From Opitutus sp. GAS368 (GTDB taxonomy: Bacteria > Verrucomicrobiota > Verrucomicrobiia > Opitutales > Opitutaceae), in the NCBI GenBank assembly GCA_945903545.1, contig CAMDOO010000016.1, positions 1 through 48,731 on the forward strand: a stretch of 48,731 nt of DNA, written 5' to 3'. How positions within the stretch are numbered: position 1 is the first letter of the stretch; each line of letters opens with the position of its first letter. The position numbers were made by a program, and so were the translations under genes. Positions 1 through 7,992 of the stretch are shown here, in pieces. The notes under the pieces are model-generated. The model was not told the origin of the DNA and ran no database searches. It worked only from the letters and a program-made list of their open reading frames with translations.

Positions 1-651
1 GGCCGTGCTGGAGGCGAGGCCGCCGAGGAGGCTGGTGGCAAAGATGCCCGCGCGCTCGCCGACCAGGCGCATGGCGATGTAACCGGCGAAGCTGAGGCCC
101 GAGATCAGCACGACCATGAGCCAGGTGGAATAGGGATTGAAGGCGTCGAACGGCCCAAAACTCCGGTTGGGGACCAGCGGCAGGATGACGCCCGTGATGG
201 CAGCGAACTGCAGGGTTGCCCGGATGTCGTCCGTCGTGAACCCACGGGTCCAGGCGTGGAGCGAGTCCTTGATCCCGAGCATGACCATGGTCAGCGCCGC
301 CACGACGATCGCGGGCTGGGTCAGGCCTTGGCTCACCATCGCCCCGGCGAGGCAGGTCAGCAGCGCGGCCACGAAGGTGGTGTTGCCCGGCCGGTTCGGA
401 CCCGGGTCGCGGAGCGCGATGGCCGTGAGGTAAATGCCGACCAGCACGAGCACGACCGGCAGCACGGCGGGGGAGAACTCCGCGGAGAGGTTCGCCCCCA
501 CGCAGCCGAGCAGCGCCCAAAGCGAGAAGGTCCGCACGCCGCCGAAGTCACCTTCGCCCGCCGCCTGCCGCTGGTCGCTCCACTGCCGGATCAGGCCGAC
601 GAGCGCGCCGAGGCAGACGCTGACGATGAGGGAGGGCAGGAGGTCTGACAT
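1..651 (-). CDS. MgtC/SapB family membrane protein with DUF4010 (C-terminus beyond window)
   Basis: The first 217 codons of a polytopic membrane protein are visible, read leftward from an ATG at 651; the rest lies outside the window. Residues 1-60 resemble the MgtC/SapB N-terminal region, with GLIRQ at 19-23 and GGVRTFSLWALLGCVGA at 37-53. Further hydrophobic helices lie near 60-80, 92-130 and 148-160. Residues 160-217 resemble DUF4010, including LPNRSFGPFDAFNP and SGLSFAGYIAMRLVGERAG. The larger MgtC-DUF4010 proteins are uncharacterised membrane proteins; the Mg2+ link applies to short MgtC only and should not be transferred. No strong Shine-Dalgarno sequence is visible. No partner gene is seen in the window. 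Confidence 0.85.
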   Translation of the reverse strand, partial: MSDLLPSLIVSVCLGALVGLIRQWSDQRQAAGEGDFGGVRTFSLWALLGCVGANLSAEFSPAVLPVVLVLVGIYLTAIALRDPGPNRPGNTTFVAALLTCLAGAMVSQGLTQPAIVVAALTMVMLGIKDSLHAWTRGFTTDDIRATLQFAAITGVILPLVPNRSFGPFDAFNPYSTWLMVVLISGLSFAGYIAMRLVGERAGIFATSLLGGLASSTA

Positions 652-707
652 GGGAGTGTGGTAGAGGGAGATTCGCCAGACTGCAAATCACCGATACGAA
701 AGCCGGG

Positions 708-847
708 GGAACGCTGATCTTAGCTAATTAATTTTCAATGGGCGAAGGCGGCCATGCAGGCCGAAGATCGAGGACGCGGCAGGCAAGAGCCCTGATTGTT
801 TTCCCAATCGGTCCTCATCAGCTCAGATCAGCGAAAATTAGCGTTCC
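708..847. repeat. Inverted pair of GGAACGCTRAT repeats
   Basis: The plus strand at 708-730 and the minus strand at 847-817 both begin GGAACGCTRATYTT and continue with alternating CGCTGAT/AGCTAAT units. The pair lies back to back in the 279 bp between the MgtC-family gene and the polymerase gene. A third copy (GGAACGCTAATCTGAGC) is at 8069-8085. No gene is seen in this interval. Confidence 0.6.
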
Positions 848-930
848 TCATCCGGTTTCAAGGGCCGGCTTGCGGCCCGAGGTGGGTATTCTAGCGTGAA
901 TTTCCATGTTCCTCGTCCCGAATCCGCGCC

Positions 931-3129
931 ATGCCGCTTGATCCCCAATTTACCGGCGGGATCTGCGGCCTGTGGGTCGATGCTGAGGGACGGGTACATT
1001 GCTCGGTCGCGACGCCGGACGGAGGACGCGTGGAGAAGACGGAAAACCTCCGGCCCTTCGCGTGGCTCAACGATGTCCCGATGGTTGACGAACTGGCCGG
1101 GCTGAAGATCGAGGCCCTGCGCGGGGCGGGACCGTTCCGGCGGCTGGCCCATGCGGACGACTACGCAACGTTCGAGTCGTTGCTCAAGCTCGGCCGCGAG
1201 GGCGGCGGGATCGATGTGATCCGTCCGCTGGAGAGCCAGTTCCTGCTGCAGAACCGGGCGCGGCTGTTTGCGGACCTGCATTTCAACCAGGTGCGGCGCT
1301 GCCAGCTCGATATCGAGACAGGCTCGACCGGCGGGCATTTCAGTGATGCCTCGCAGCCGGACGACCGGGTGCTGGCGATCGGGCTGCGGTTTAACGGGGC
1401 GAATCGGCTGCTCGTGCTGGAGGAGCTGACGGATGCGGCGGAGAAGAAGCTGCTGCTGGAGTTCAATACGGTTCTCGCGGCGGAGGATCCCGACGTGATC
1501 GAGGGTCACAACCTGTTCAAGTTCGACCTCGATTACCTGCGGCAGCGTTGCAAGCGCCACAAGGTGCCCTGCGCGTGGGGACGCTTCGGGCGCAACGCGA
1601 CCTTTCGCAACAGCCGGCTGAAACTCGCGGAGCGCTGGCTGGACTTCCCGCGGTGCGACCTGCCGGGGCGCACGGTGGTCGACACCTACCTGCTGGTGCA
1701 GCAGCACGACATCACGGCCCGCGAGATGACGGGCTACGGCCTGAAGGAGGCGGCGGTCTATTTTGGCATCACCGCCGAGGAGGGTGCGGAACGGACTTAC
1801 ATTGCAGGCGACCGGATCTTCGAGACGTACCGGGAGGACCGCGCAAAGTTCCTCGCCTACCTCGGTGACGACCTGCGGGAGACGCAGGGGCTGGCGGACC
1901 TGCTGCTGCCGACCTATTTCGAGCAGGCCAAGACCTTCCCGATCCTCCTGCAGGAAGCGACGCTGCGGGGCACGACCGGGAAGATCGACCTGCTGTTCCT
2001 CGAGGAGTACTACCATGCGCGGCACGCTTGCCCGGTGCCGCCGGAGATCCAGCCCTTCGAGGGTGGCTACACGCGGAGTTTCCAGGAGGGCGTGTTCCGC
2101 CATGTGCTGCACTTCGACGTGGCGTCGCTTTACCCGAGCCTCCTGCTGCACATCAACCGCAACCCCGACAACGACCCGCTGGGGGTGTTCATCCCGCTGC
2201 TGGCCTCGCTGCGCGAGTACCGGCTGCGGTTCAAGCAGCTGGCGAAGTCCGCGCCGACCGCGGCGGAGCGCGCGGAGGCGCACGCGCGGCAGGCGAACTT
2301 CAAGATCCTGATCAACTCGTTCTACGGCTACCTGGGTTTTTCCGGGGCGCGGTTTGGCGACGGGGAACTGGCGGCGGAGGTCACGCGCCGGGGCCGGGAG
2401 CTGCTGCAGGCGCTGATCGAGGCCTTTGGCCGGCAAGACTGCACGATCCTCGAGGCCGACACCGACGGCATCTATCTCTCCTCGGAGAAGCATTTCGCGA
2501 ACCCGGAGACGCTGCTCGGCCTCGTGGCTAAGGTACTGCCGCCGGGAATCGAGCTGGAGTACGATGGCAGTTACGACGCGATGTTCTGTTACAAGTCCAA
2601 GAACTACGCGCTGCGCGACGGCGACCGCGTGATCCTGAAGGGCAGTGCACTGCGCTCGCGCGGCACCGAGCCGTTTTTGAAGCAGCTCAGCGACCGCTTG
2701 ATCAAGCACCTGCTGGGCCTGGAGCCGGAGTCACCCGCGGCCCTGGTGGAGGATTACCGGACGCGCCTGGCGACGGCGGCGGTCCCGGTGGCGGAGCTGG
2801 CCCGGAGCGAGACGCTCGGCCAGAATCCCGAGGCCTACGAGAAGTTCATTGCGGGCGGCGGCAAACCGCGGCGCGCGGCGGCGGAGGTGGCGCTGCAGAT
2901 GTCGCCGCAGCCGCGCATGGGCGACCGCGTGAGCTATTACATCGGGCCGAAGATGAAGGGGCAGACGAGCGACTGGCAGCGGGCGCGTCCCCTGGCGGCC
3001 TACGATGCGGCGAAGGCGCCGTACGACCCGAAATTCTACGCCGAGAAGCTCGACGACTGGGTCGAGCGGTATGGGGGTTTTCTCGGGATGAAGCCGCTGC
3101 CAGCGGCGCAGGGGGAACTGGGATTCTAG
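931..3129 (+). CDS. Family B DNA polymerase with 3'-5' exonuclease domain
   Basis: A 732-residue DNA polymerase of family B (the Pol II / archaeal PolB superfamily). The proofreading exonuclease motifs are present: Exo I DIET at 127-130, Exo II with N194 and D199 in NLFKFDLDYL, and Exo III YLGDD at 310-314. The polymerase motifs follow: motif A DVASLYPS at 396-403, motif B KILINSFYG around 458-466, and motif C ADTDG at 509-513, where glycine replaces the usual serine. All catalytic acidic residues are retained, so both activities are plausible. It is slightly shorter than E. coli Pol II (783 residues). The ATG at 931 was chosen because homology-like sequence begins soon after it. It stands alone, consistent with an accessory repair or translesion polymerase, but the sequence does not show its role. 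Not clearly orthologous to E. coli polB, so no symbol is given. Confidence 0.92.
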   Translation: MPLDPQFTGGICGLWVDAEGRVHCSVATPDGGRVEKTENLRPFAWLNDVPMVDELAGLKIEALRGAGPFRRLAHADDYATFESLLKLGREGGGIDVIRPLESQFLLQNRARLFADLHFNQVRRCQLDIETGSTGGHFSDASQPDDRVLAIGLRFNGANRLLVLEELTDAAEKKLLLEFNTVLAAEDPDVIEGHNLFKFDLDYLRQRCKRHKVPCAWGRFGRNATFRNSRLKLAERWLDFPRCDLPGRTVVDTYLLVQQHDITAREMTGYGLKEAAVYFGITAEEGAERTYIAGDRIFETYREDRAKFLAYLGDDLRETQGLADLLLPTYFEQAKTFPILLQEATLRGTTGKIDLLFLEEYYHARHACPVPPEIQPFEGGYTRSFQEGVFRHVLHFDVASLYPSLLLHINRNPDNDPLGVFIPLLASLREYRLRFKQLAKSAPTAAERAEAHARQANFKILINSFYGYLGFSGARFGDGELAAEVTRRGRELLQALIEAFGRQDCTILEADTDGIYLSSEKHFANPETLLGLVAKVLPPGIELEYDGSYDAMFCYKSKNYALRDGDRVILKGSALRSRGTEPFLKQLSDRLIKHLLGLEPESPAALVEDYRTRLATAAVPVAELARSETLGQNPEAYEKFIAGGGKPRRAAAEVALQMSPQPRMGDRVSYYIGPKMKGQTSDWQRARPLAAYDAAKAPYDPKFYAEKLDDWVERYGGFLGMKPLPAAQGELGF

Positions 3130-3148
3130 GCGGCCAATTTCAGGAGGG

Positions 3149-3475
3149 TTGGCACGCCACGACGCAACGACGCCAAGGTCGGAGGAGAACCGGGCGGGAT
3201 TTTATCGGTTTCGTGCCGAACCCGATAAAAGCAACTTTCCGTCGCAGGTCGCGGATCTACGCTGCGCGTGAGGACAATCCACCGGCAGAGGTCTGCCGGT
3301 GCTACAGTCGGAATCCTACAGTCGGGGCAAACCTCTGCCCCGGGGAGCGAAAGGCCGCGAAGCGGAGATCCGCCGATGGCGGGGGACACCGTGCTTTTGA
3401 TGGGGCGCAACGCGAACCGTCAAAAGCACTGTCTTTCTCTTCCGACCTTGGCGTCGTTGCGTCGTGGCGTGCCAA
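3149..3475. repeat. MITE-like element with 35-bp perfect terminal inverted repeats
   Basis: The 370 bp between the convergent polymerase and lipoprotein genes holds a perfect 35-bp inverted repeat at 3149-3183 and 3441-3475, starting TTGGCACGCCACGACGCAA. It extends inward to 41 bp with one mismatch. Inside are smaller hairpins: TTTTATCGG-type arms near 3200-3235, a TGTAG-family hairpin at 3280-3301, CGGGGCA/TGCCCCG arms at 3323-3342, and GTGCTTTTGA/TCAAAAGCAC arms near 3389-3429. A direct repeat CTACAGTCGG occurs at 3302 and 3316. No target-site duplication was recognised and no protein is encoded. It may be a non-autonomous mobile element or a nest of several repeats, and could act as a bidirectional terminator. 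Confidence 0.7.
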
Positions 3476-3499
3476 ACTTCCGGCTCCACTCGAACGCGA

Positions 3500-4417
3500 T
3501 CACTTCGCGGTGACGCTGACCGGGATCACGATCTCGCCGGCGCCGAAGCCCTTCACAAAGAGGTTGCCGGAGCCGGGGCGGCCGCCCTCGACGGTGATCG
3601 TCGCGTTGACCTGGCCCTGGGGCACGATGACCTCGGGCATGATCACGCTGTCCGGCACGTCGGTCTGGACGTCGATGAGGACGCCACCGATGGGGGCCGG
3701 GCTCGGGATGGTGAAGGAGAGGCTGGTCCTCTGGCCGGTGCGGAGGGCCAGGTTGGAGGGCGAGACCGAGAGGTTCGACGGGTCGACGCGCAGGGAGCCG
3801 AGCGGGGTGGTGGTGCCGGCGCCGCCGAGGGCGACGCGGTAGGTTTTGCCGGCGTCGAGGGCGGGGACGAAGAAGCTGATGGCGTTGACCGACTCGAACA
3901 CGGTCTTGGCCTGCGTGCCCTCGACATAGATCACGTCCTGCGGGGTGAAACCGCGGCCGCTGACGCCGATGCGCGCGCCGACGGGGCCGCGGTTGGCGAG
4001 GAGGGAGGCGCCGCGCTTGAGGATCTTGGTGTGCTGCACCTCGGTGTAGATCTCGCGGTCTCGGACCGAGCCGTTGCTCTCCACCTTGTAGTGGACGATG
4101 AAGTAGTACGCGATCTCGTCGCGGCCGGACGGAAGCTGGTAGTCGAGCTCGTAGAGGCCCTCGCCGAGGGTGCTGGTGTTGAGCTTGAACTCCTGGCCGT
4201 CGATCACGAGGCGCGGGTCGACGCTGCCCTTGACGATCGTGGCGGCCTTCGGGACGGCGCGGGCCTGGATCGTGTAGATGCTCGAGGGGTTCTCGGGGAT
4301 CGAGGCGGGCGTCAGGTTCGCGAGGGTGAAGTCACAGCCGGTCAGCAGGAAAAGTCCCAGCGTGGAGCCGAGCCAGAAGAGGATTTTCCTCGCGGGTGAA
4401 ATTCGGTTGGTGTGCAT
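3500..4417 (-). CDS. Putative lipoprotein with Ig-like beta-sandwich region
   Basis: A 305-residue predicted lipoprotein. The chosen ATG (4417) starts a typical signal: basic residues, a hydrophobic run, then lipobox LLTGC with Cys28 as the acylation site. The mature part is polar and beta-rich. Residues about 155-230 (GPVGARIGVSGRGFTPQDVIYVEG, AISFFVPALDAGKTYRV) resemble an IPT/TIG-type fold, and the C-terminus resembles a second beta-sandwich domain. The longer reading frame (from 4546) overlaps hemW and lacks signal character, so it was not used. It is divergent from hemW with only 43 bp between starts, so promoters must be compact or overlapping. The role is unknown; envelope location is inferred. 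Confidence 0.8.
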   Translation of the reverse strand: MHTNRISPARKILFWLGSTLGLFLLTGCDFTLANLTPASIPENPSSIYTIQARAVPKAATIVKGSVDPRLVIDGQEFKLNTSTLGEGLYELDYQLPSGRDEIAYYFIVHYKVESNGSVRDREIYTEVQHTKILKRGASLLANRGPVGARIGVSGRGFTPQDVIYVEGTQAKTVFESVNAISFFVPALDAGKTYRVALGGAGTTTPLGSLRVDPSNLSVSPSNLALRTGQRTSLSFTIPSPAPIGGVLIDVQTDVPDSVIMPEVIVPQGQVNATITVEGGRPGSGNLFVKGFGAGEIVIPVSVTAK

Positions 4418-4460
4418 TGAAACAATAGGTGACGAGCTGTCCGTTAATTCCGCGTTAGTA

Positions 4461-5651
4461 ATGACCCACGTCGAGACAGAGCAAGCCAAAGGTGAGGCGG
4501 CGCCCCGGCCGGGTTTGTACATGCATGTCCCGTTCTGTGCGTCCACTTGCGACTTTTGCGCGTTCTACCAAATCAAGCCCACGCCGGGGATGATCGAGCG
4601 GTACTTCGACGGGGTGGAGCGTGAGTTGGAACTGATCCAGCCCGCCCGGACCTACGGCACGGTCTTTTGGGGCGGCGGCACGCCCGGGTTGCTGACCGCG
4701 GGACAGCTGCGCAGGCTCGGTGGCTTGGTGGAAAAGTATCTGGGTGGTCGGCGGGCGACGGAGTGGACCGTCGAATTGGCGCCGGGTTCGGTCACTTCCG
4801 AGCGATTGGAGGCTTTGCGTGAAATCGGTGTCACCCGGGTCTCGCTCGGCGTGCAGAGTTTCCAGCCGCGGCTGCTGGACGCGCTGGGCCGCCAGCACAA
4901 CCGGGGGCAGATCGACCGGGCCTACGAGCGGGTGCGGTCGGCGGGCTTTGCCAGCGTGAACCTTGACCTGATGTTCGCCCTGCCCGGGCAGGAGGAAGCC
5001 GAGTGGCTGGCCGACATCGACACGGCGGTGGGCCTCCAGCCGGACCATCTCTCGACCTACTGCCTGACCTTCGAGGAGGACACGGCGCTCTGGGTGAAGC
5101 TGTCGCAGGGCCGGGTGAAGCTTGATCCTGAGCGGGAGGCGCAGCTCTACGAGGCGACCTGGGCGCGGCTGGCGGAGCGCGGATTTGCGCAGTACGAGGT
5201 CTCGAACTTCGCGCGGCCCGGCCATGCCTGCGTGCACAACCTGAACACCTGGCACATGCACGAGTGGGTGGGCATCGGGCCGTCGGCCGCCTCGCAGCAT
5301 GATGGCTGGCGCGGGCAGAACGTGTCGGATCTCGAGGCTTGGGCGGCAGCCGTGGACCGCGGCGAGCGCTTGACCGCGGAAAAGACCTGCCTGAGTCCGG
5401 CCCTGCTGGCGGAGGACGCGCTGATCTTTGGCTTGCGCATGAATGCCGGGGTGGATCTGGCCCGTTGGCAGGCGGTGAGTCCCGCGGCGCCGTGGGGCGG
5501 GGTGAACGCCTTGCTCGACCGGATGGTGGCGGATGGCCTGGCCCTCCGGGAGGGCACGCGCGTGCGGCTGACCGATCGCGGGCGGTTGCTGGCCGACTCG
5601 ATCGGGGCGGAGGTCATGGCGGCATTCACCGCGGAAGAGGTGGTTCGATGA
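4461..5651 (+). CDS. hemW: Radical SAM HemW-like protein (coproporphyrinogen III oxidase family)
   Basis: A 396-residue radical SAM protein of the HemN/HemW family. The cluster motif is Cys26-x3-Cys30-x2-Cys33 in MHVPFCASTCDFCAFY. The usual HemW blocks follow: TVFWGGGTPGLL, VTRVSLGVQSFQPRLLDALGRQH, INLDLMFALPGQ-like FASVNLDLMFALPGQ, and LSTYCLTFEEDT. The C-terminus carries HNLNTWHMHEWVGIGPSAAS and a winged-helix-like end. HemW proteins are generally heme chaperones rather than true oxidases, and the length fits HemW (about 380) better than HemN (about 455). The ATG at 4461 is preferred over the upstream extension, which overlaps the divergent lipoprotein. The TGA stop overlaps a possible ATG of the next gene (ATGA). 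Confidence 0.88.
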   Translation: MTHVETEQAKGEAAPRPGLYMHVPFCASTCDFCAFYQIKPTPGMIERYFDGVERELELIQPARTYGTVFWGGGTPGLLTAGQLRRLGGLVEKYLGGRRATEWTVELAPGSVTSERLEALREIGVTRVSLGVQSFQPRLLDALGRQHNRGQIDRAYERVRSAGFASVNLDLMFALPGQEEAEWLADIDTAVGLQPDHLSTYCLTFEEDTALWVKLSQGRVKLDPEREAQLYEATWARLAERGFAQYEVSNFARPGHACVHNLNTWHMHEWVGIGPSAASQHDGWRGQNVSDLEAWAAAVDRGERLTAEKTCLSPALLAEDALIFGLRMNAGVDLARWQAVSPAAPWGGVNALLDRMVADGLALREGTRVRLTDRGRLLADSIGAEVMAAFTAEEVVR

Positions 5652-6646
5652 CACACACGACGGCGACGCGGATTCCGGGTGGGGGCACCCGGACTACAGT
5701 GGGAAAGAGATTTGATGTAGCCCGGGTGCCCTCACCCGGGGGATTGAGGCGCATCCTCTGGGCCGCGCTCCTCATCGCGCTCGGCCTCTCCGCCGCCCAT
5801 GCCGCCGACCATGCGCTGGTGCTGCAGACCGATTTCGGCACAAAGGACGGCGCGGTCGCGGCGATGCACGGGGTGGCCTTTGGGGTCAGTGCGAGGCTGA
5901 CGGTTCGCGACCTCAGCCACGAGAACACGCCCTACAACATCTGGGAGGCGGCCTACCGCCTGAGGCAGACGGCGCCGTTCTGGCCGGTGGGCACGGTATT
6001 TGTGTCGGTGGTTGATCCGGGCGTCGGCACCGAGCGGAAGTCGATCGTGCTGCGGACGAAGAGCGGGCACTACTTCGTCGGGCCCGACAACGGCACTTTC
6101 ACCCTGGTGGCCGAGGACCTCGGCCTCGCGGAGGTGCGCGAGATCGATGAGAAGGCCAACCGGCGCGCCGGCTCGGAGAAGTCCTACACCTTTCACGGCC
6201 GCGACGTCTACGCGTTCGTGGGAGCCCGGTTGGCGGCGGGGGTGATCAAGGATGCCGGCGTCGGCCCGTTGCTGCCGCCGAAGATCGTGATGCTTTCCTA
6301 CGAAAAGCCGCGCCGCGACGGCAACGCGCTCGTGGGCAACATCCCCGCGCTCGACTACCAGTACGGGAATGTCTGGACGAATCTCGACGACACCCTGTTC
6401 CGCGGCCTTCAGCCGAAGGTCGGTGAGAAGTTCCGCGTCGTGATCACCCACGGGGCCGAGGTGGTTTACCGCGGCGAGGTGCCCTACGTGAACACCTTTG
6501 GCGACGTGCCGGAGGGCGCGCCGCTGCTTTACCTGAACAGCCTGATGAATGTGTCGTTCGCCCTGAACATGGGCGACTTTGCGAAGAAGCACGGGGTCAG
6601 CTACGGAGCCGAGTGGAGCGTGCGCTTGGAAAAGGCGGGACCGTGA
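5648..6646 (+). CDS. S-adenosylmethionine hydroxide adenosyltransferase (SAM hydrolase) family protein
   Basis: A protein of the DUF62 / SAM hydroxide adenosyltransferase family, which cleaves SAM to adenosine and methionine and is related to fluorinase/chlorinase. Visible blocks are LQTDFGTKDGAVAAMHG, VSVVDPGVGTERKSIVLRT, YFVGPDNGTFTLV and the C-terminal LDYQYGNVWTNLDD. The start is uncertain. ATG at 5648 overlaps the hemW stop (ATGA) and gives 332 residues, but residues 8-32 are then encoded by two repeat hairpins (5674-5698 and 5716-5740). A TTG at 5744 begins MRRILWAALLIALGLSAAHAA if read as Met, a convincing signal peptide, giving 300 residues and suggesting export. I consider the TTG biologically more likely, but report the larger frame. 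Confidence 0.85.
   Translation: MTHTTATRIPGGGTRTTVGKRFDVARVPSPGGLRRILWAALLIALGLSAAHAADHALVLQTDFGTKDGAVAAMHGVAFGVSARLTVRDLSHENTPYNIWEAAYRLRQTAPFWPVGTVFVSVVDPGVGTERKSIVLRTKSGHYFVGPDNGTFTLVAEDLGLAEVREIDEKANRRAGSEKSYTFHGRDVYAFVGARLAAGVIKDAGVGPLLPPKIVMLSYEKPRRDGNALVGNIPALDYQYGNVWTNLDDTLFRGLQPKVGEKFRVVITHGAEVVYRGEVPYVNTFGDVPEGAPLLYLNSLMNVSFALNMGDFAKKHGVSYGAEWSVRLEKAGP
5674..5740. repeat. Head-to-head pair of TGTAG-family hairpins
   Basis: Copy one is on the minus strand: stem TCCGGGTG, loop CCCC, stem CACCCGGA, preceded by TGTAG (CTACA at 5694-5698 on plus). Copy two is on plus: TTGATGTAG at 5712-5720, stem CCCGGGTG 5721-5728, loop CCCT, stem CACCCGGG 5733-5740, then GGATTG. The pair sits after the hemW stop, inside the longest reading frame of the SAM hydrolase. 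The TTG candidate start at 5744 lies within the 3' flank of copy two. Confidence 0.8.
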
Positions 6647-6657
6647 TTTCCCAATCC

Positions 6658-6901
6658 TTTGAACCACTGATTTCACGGATGACACAGATTGCCAAGCCAT
6701 CGGCGGATCTTTTTACAGGAGGGCACGAAGGGCATGGAGGGTTTCAAACCCTCGAACCGTTTTACACGAAGGACCAACGCCAGCGAAGCGACGGACTCTA
6801 CATTGCCGCCTTCGCTCTCTTCGTGTAAATCCATCCTCCGTGCTCTCCGTTCCCTCCTGTAAAATCATCCCCGTCCCCATCCGTGAAACCCGTGGTTAAA
6901 A
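6658..6901. repeat. Nested inverted-repeat island upstream of the M23 peptidase
   Basis: Three nested arm pairs fill the gap between the SAM hydrolase and the peptidase gene. Outer arms are 6658-6681 and 6878-6901 (TTTGAACCAC...TTTCACGGATG type, 21 of 24 paired). Middle arms are 6705-6740 and 6835-6870, about 30 of 36 paired and including a perfect TTTTACAGGAGGG. Inner arms are TTTACACGAAG at 6761-6771 and its complement at 6819-6829. A small hairpin GAGGGTTTCAAACCCTC lies near 6738-6754. The right outer arm contains the GTG start of the peptidase at 6883. Confidence 0.7.
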
Positions 6902-7908
6902 TACTCCGGTGGTTCGTCCTCCTCGCGGCTTCATCTGTGGTGCTCTCCGCCGCTGAGCGCATCGCGATCTCCTGGCCGACGCCGAGCACGGCGTTTGCCC
7001 GCGGGCTTTCGTACACGGAGTTCCTGCAGCACGCGGGGTCGGGTGATCCGGCCTCGGGTGGCTTTGGCTGCGTGCGGACCAACGACACGCAGTTTCACGA
7101 GGGCATCGACATCAAGGCGGTGGGCCGCGATCGGGCGGGCGAGCCGACCGACAAGATCTTCGCGGCGATGGATGGCGTGGTGCGCTACGTGAACACGCGG
7201 CCCGGGGCGAGCAACTATGGCCGGTACATCGTGATCGAGCATCCCGACCAGACGCCGGCGGTGTTCACGCTTTACGCGCATCTTAGCAAGGTGGAGGCCG
7301 GCATTGCGGCGGGCTCACGGGTGACGCGTGGACAGACGATCGGGACGATGGGACGTTCGTCGAGTGGCTCGGCAATCCCGAAGGACCGGGCGCACCTGCA
7401 TTTCGAGATCGGGGTGGTGGTCACGCAGGAGTTCCAGTCCTGGTACACCGCGAGCAAGTTCGGCAGCGCCAACGAGCACGGGGTCTACAACGGCATGAAC
7501 CTGATGGGCATCGACCCGCTGGACTTCATGGCGCAGAACCGCGCGGGCCGGGTGGCCAGCTTCCAGGATTACCTGCAGCGGCAGGTGGCGGCGGTGCGGG
7601 TGCGGATCGCGACGCCGAAGACGCCGGATTTCGTCCGGCGTTATCCCGCGCTCCAGACCAAGGCGGCCCCTTTCATCGTCGGCGGCTGGGAGGTTAAGTT
7701 CAGCTGGTCGGGCCTGCCGGTCGCTTTCACGCCGCTGACGCCGGCCGAGGTGGCGGGACTTTCCGCGAACAAACCCACGGTCATTGCCGCCGACACCGCC
7801 GAACTGCGCCGCCAGAAGTGCAAGAGCCTCGCGGTTTCACGCCGCAATGTTTGGACGATCGGCAAGGACCTGGAGACGGTGCTGCAGCAACTGTTCGGAT
7901 TAAGGTAG
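6883..7908 (+). CDS. Secreted M23 family metallopeptidase (LytM type)
   Basis: A 341-residue peptidoglycan hydrolase-like protein. Residues 1-24 form a signal peptide (hydrophobic run about 8-23). The M23 fold covers roughly 65-180. Zinc ligands are His72 and Asp76 (FHEGID) and His173 of HLHFE (171-175); His133 (YAHLS) and His171 are likely catalytic. The C-terminal 160 residues are not recognised. The start is GTG at 6883, which lies inside the right arm of a repeat island; an alternative GTG follows at 6892. The stop TAG at 7906-7908 is itself the first TAG of a hairpin repeat (GTAGGGCGGA), so both ends of the gene touch repeats. Active-site residues are complete, so activity against cell wall or a pilus/spore-like coat is plausible. 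Confidence 0.88.
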   Translation: MKPVVKILRWFVLLAASSVVLSAAERIAISWPTPSTAFARGLSYTEFLQHAGSGDPASGGFGCVRTNDTQFHEGIDIKAVGRDRAGEPTDKIFAAMDGVVRYVNTRPGASNYGRYIVIEHPDQTPAVFTLYAHLSKVEAGIAAGSRVTRGQTIGTMGRSSSGSAIPKDRAHLHFEIGVVVTQEFQSWYTASKFGSANEHGVYNGMNLMGIDPLDFMAQNRAGRVASFQDYLQRQVAAVRVRIATPKTPDFVRRYPALQTKAAPFIVGGWEVKFSWSGLPVAFTPLTPAEVAGLSANKPTVIAADTAELRRQKCKSLAVSRRNVWTIGKDLETVLQQLFGLR

Positions 7909-7964
7909 GGCGGACTCGGTGAGTCCGCCGTGACCGTGGCCTGCATAGCTCGAAGAGCGACGCA
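7905..7964. repeat. Tandem hairpin repeats at the end of the M23 gene
   Basis: The first hairpin is GTAG followed by stem GGCGGACT 7909-7916, loop CGGTG, stem AGTCCGCC 7922-7929. The second is GCCTGC...GCAGGC around 7939-7968, with an inner pairing GCTC/GAGC. The first supplies the TAG stop of the peptidase gene and could terminate its transcript, although no U-tract follows. Confidence 0.65.
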
Positions 7965-7992
7965 GGCTTATTTCCGATCCTCGGATTTGGTT

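Noticed and set aside
838-2709. Long open frame of 623 codons on the minus strand
   Set aside because: It is antisense to the DNA polymerase gene; its product is Arg/Leu/Gln-rich with no domain, typical of open frames opposite high-GC genes.
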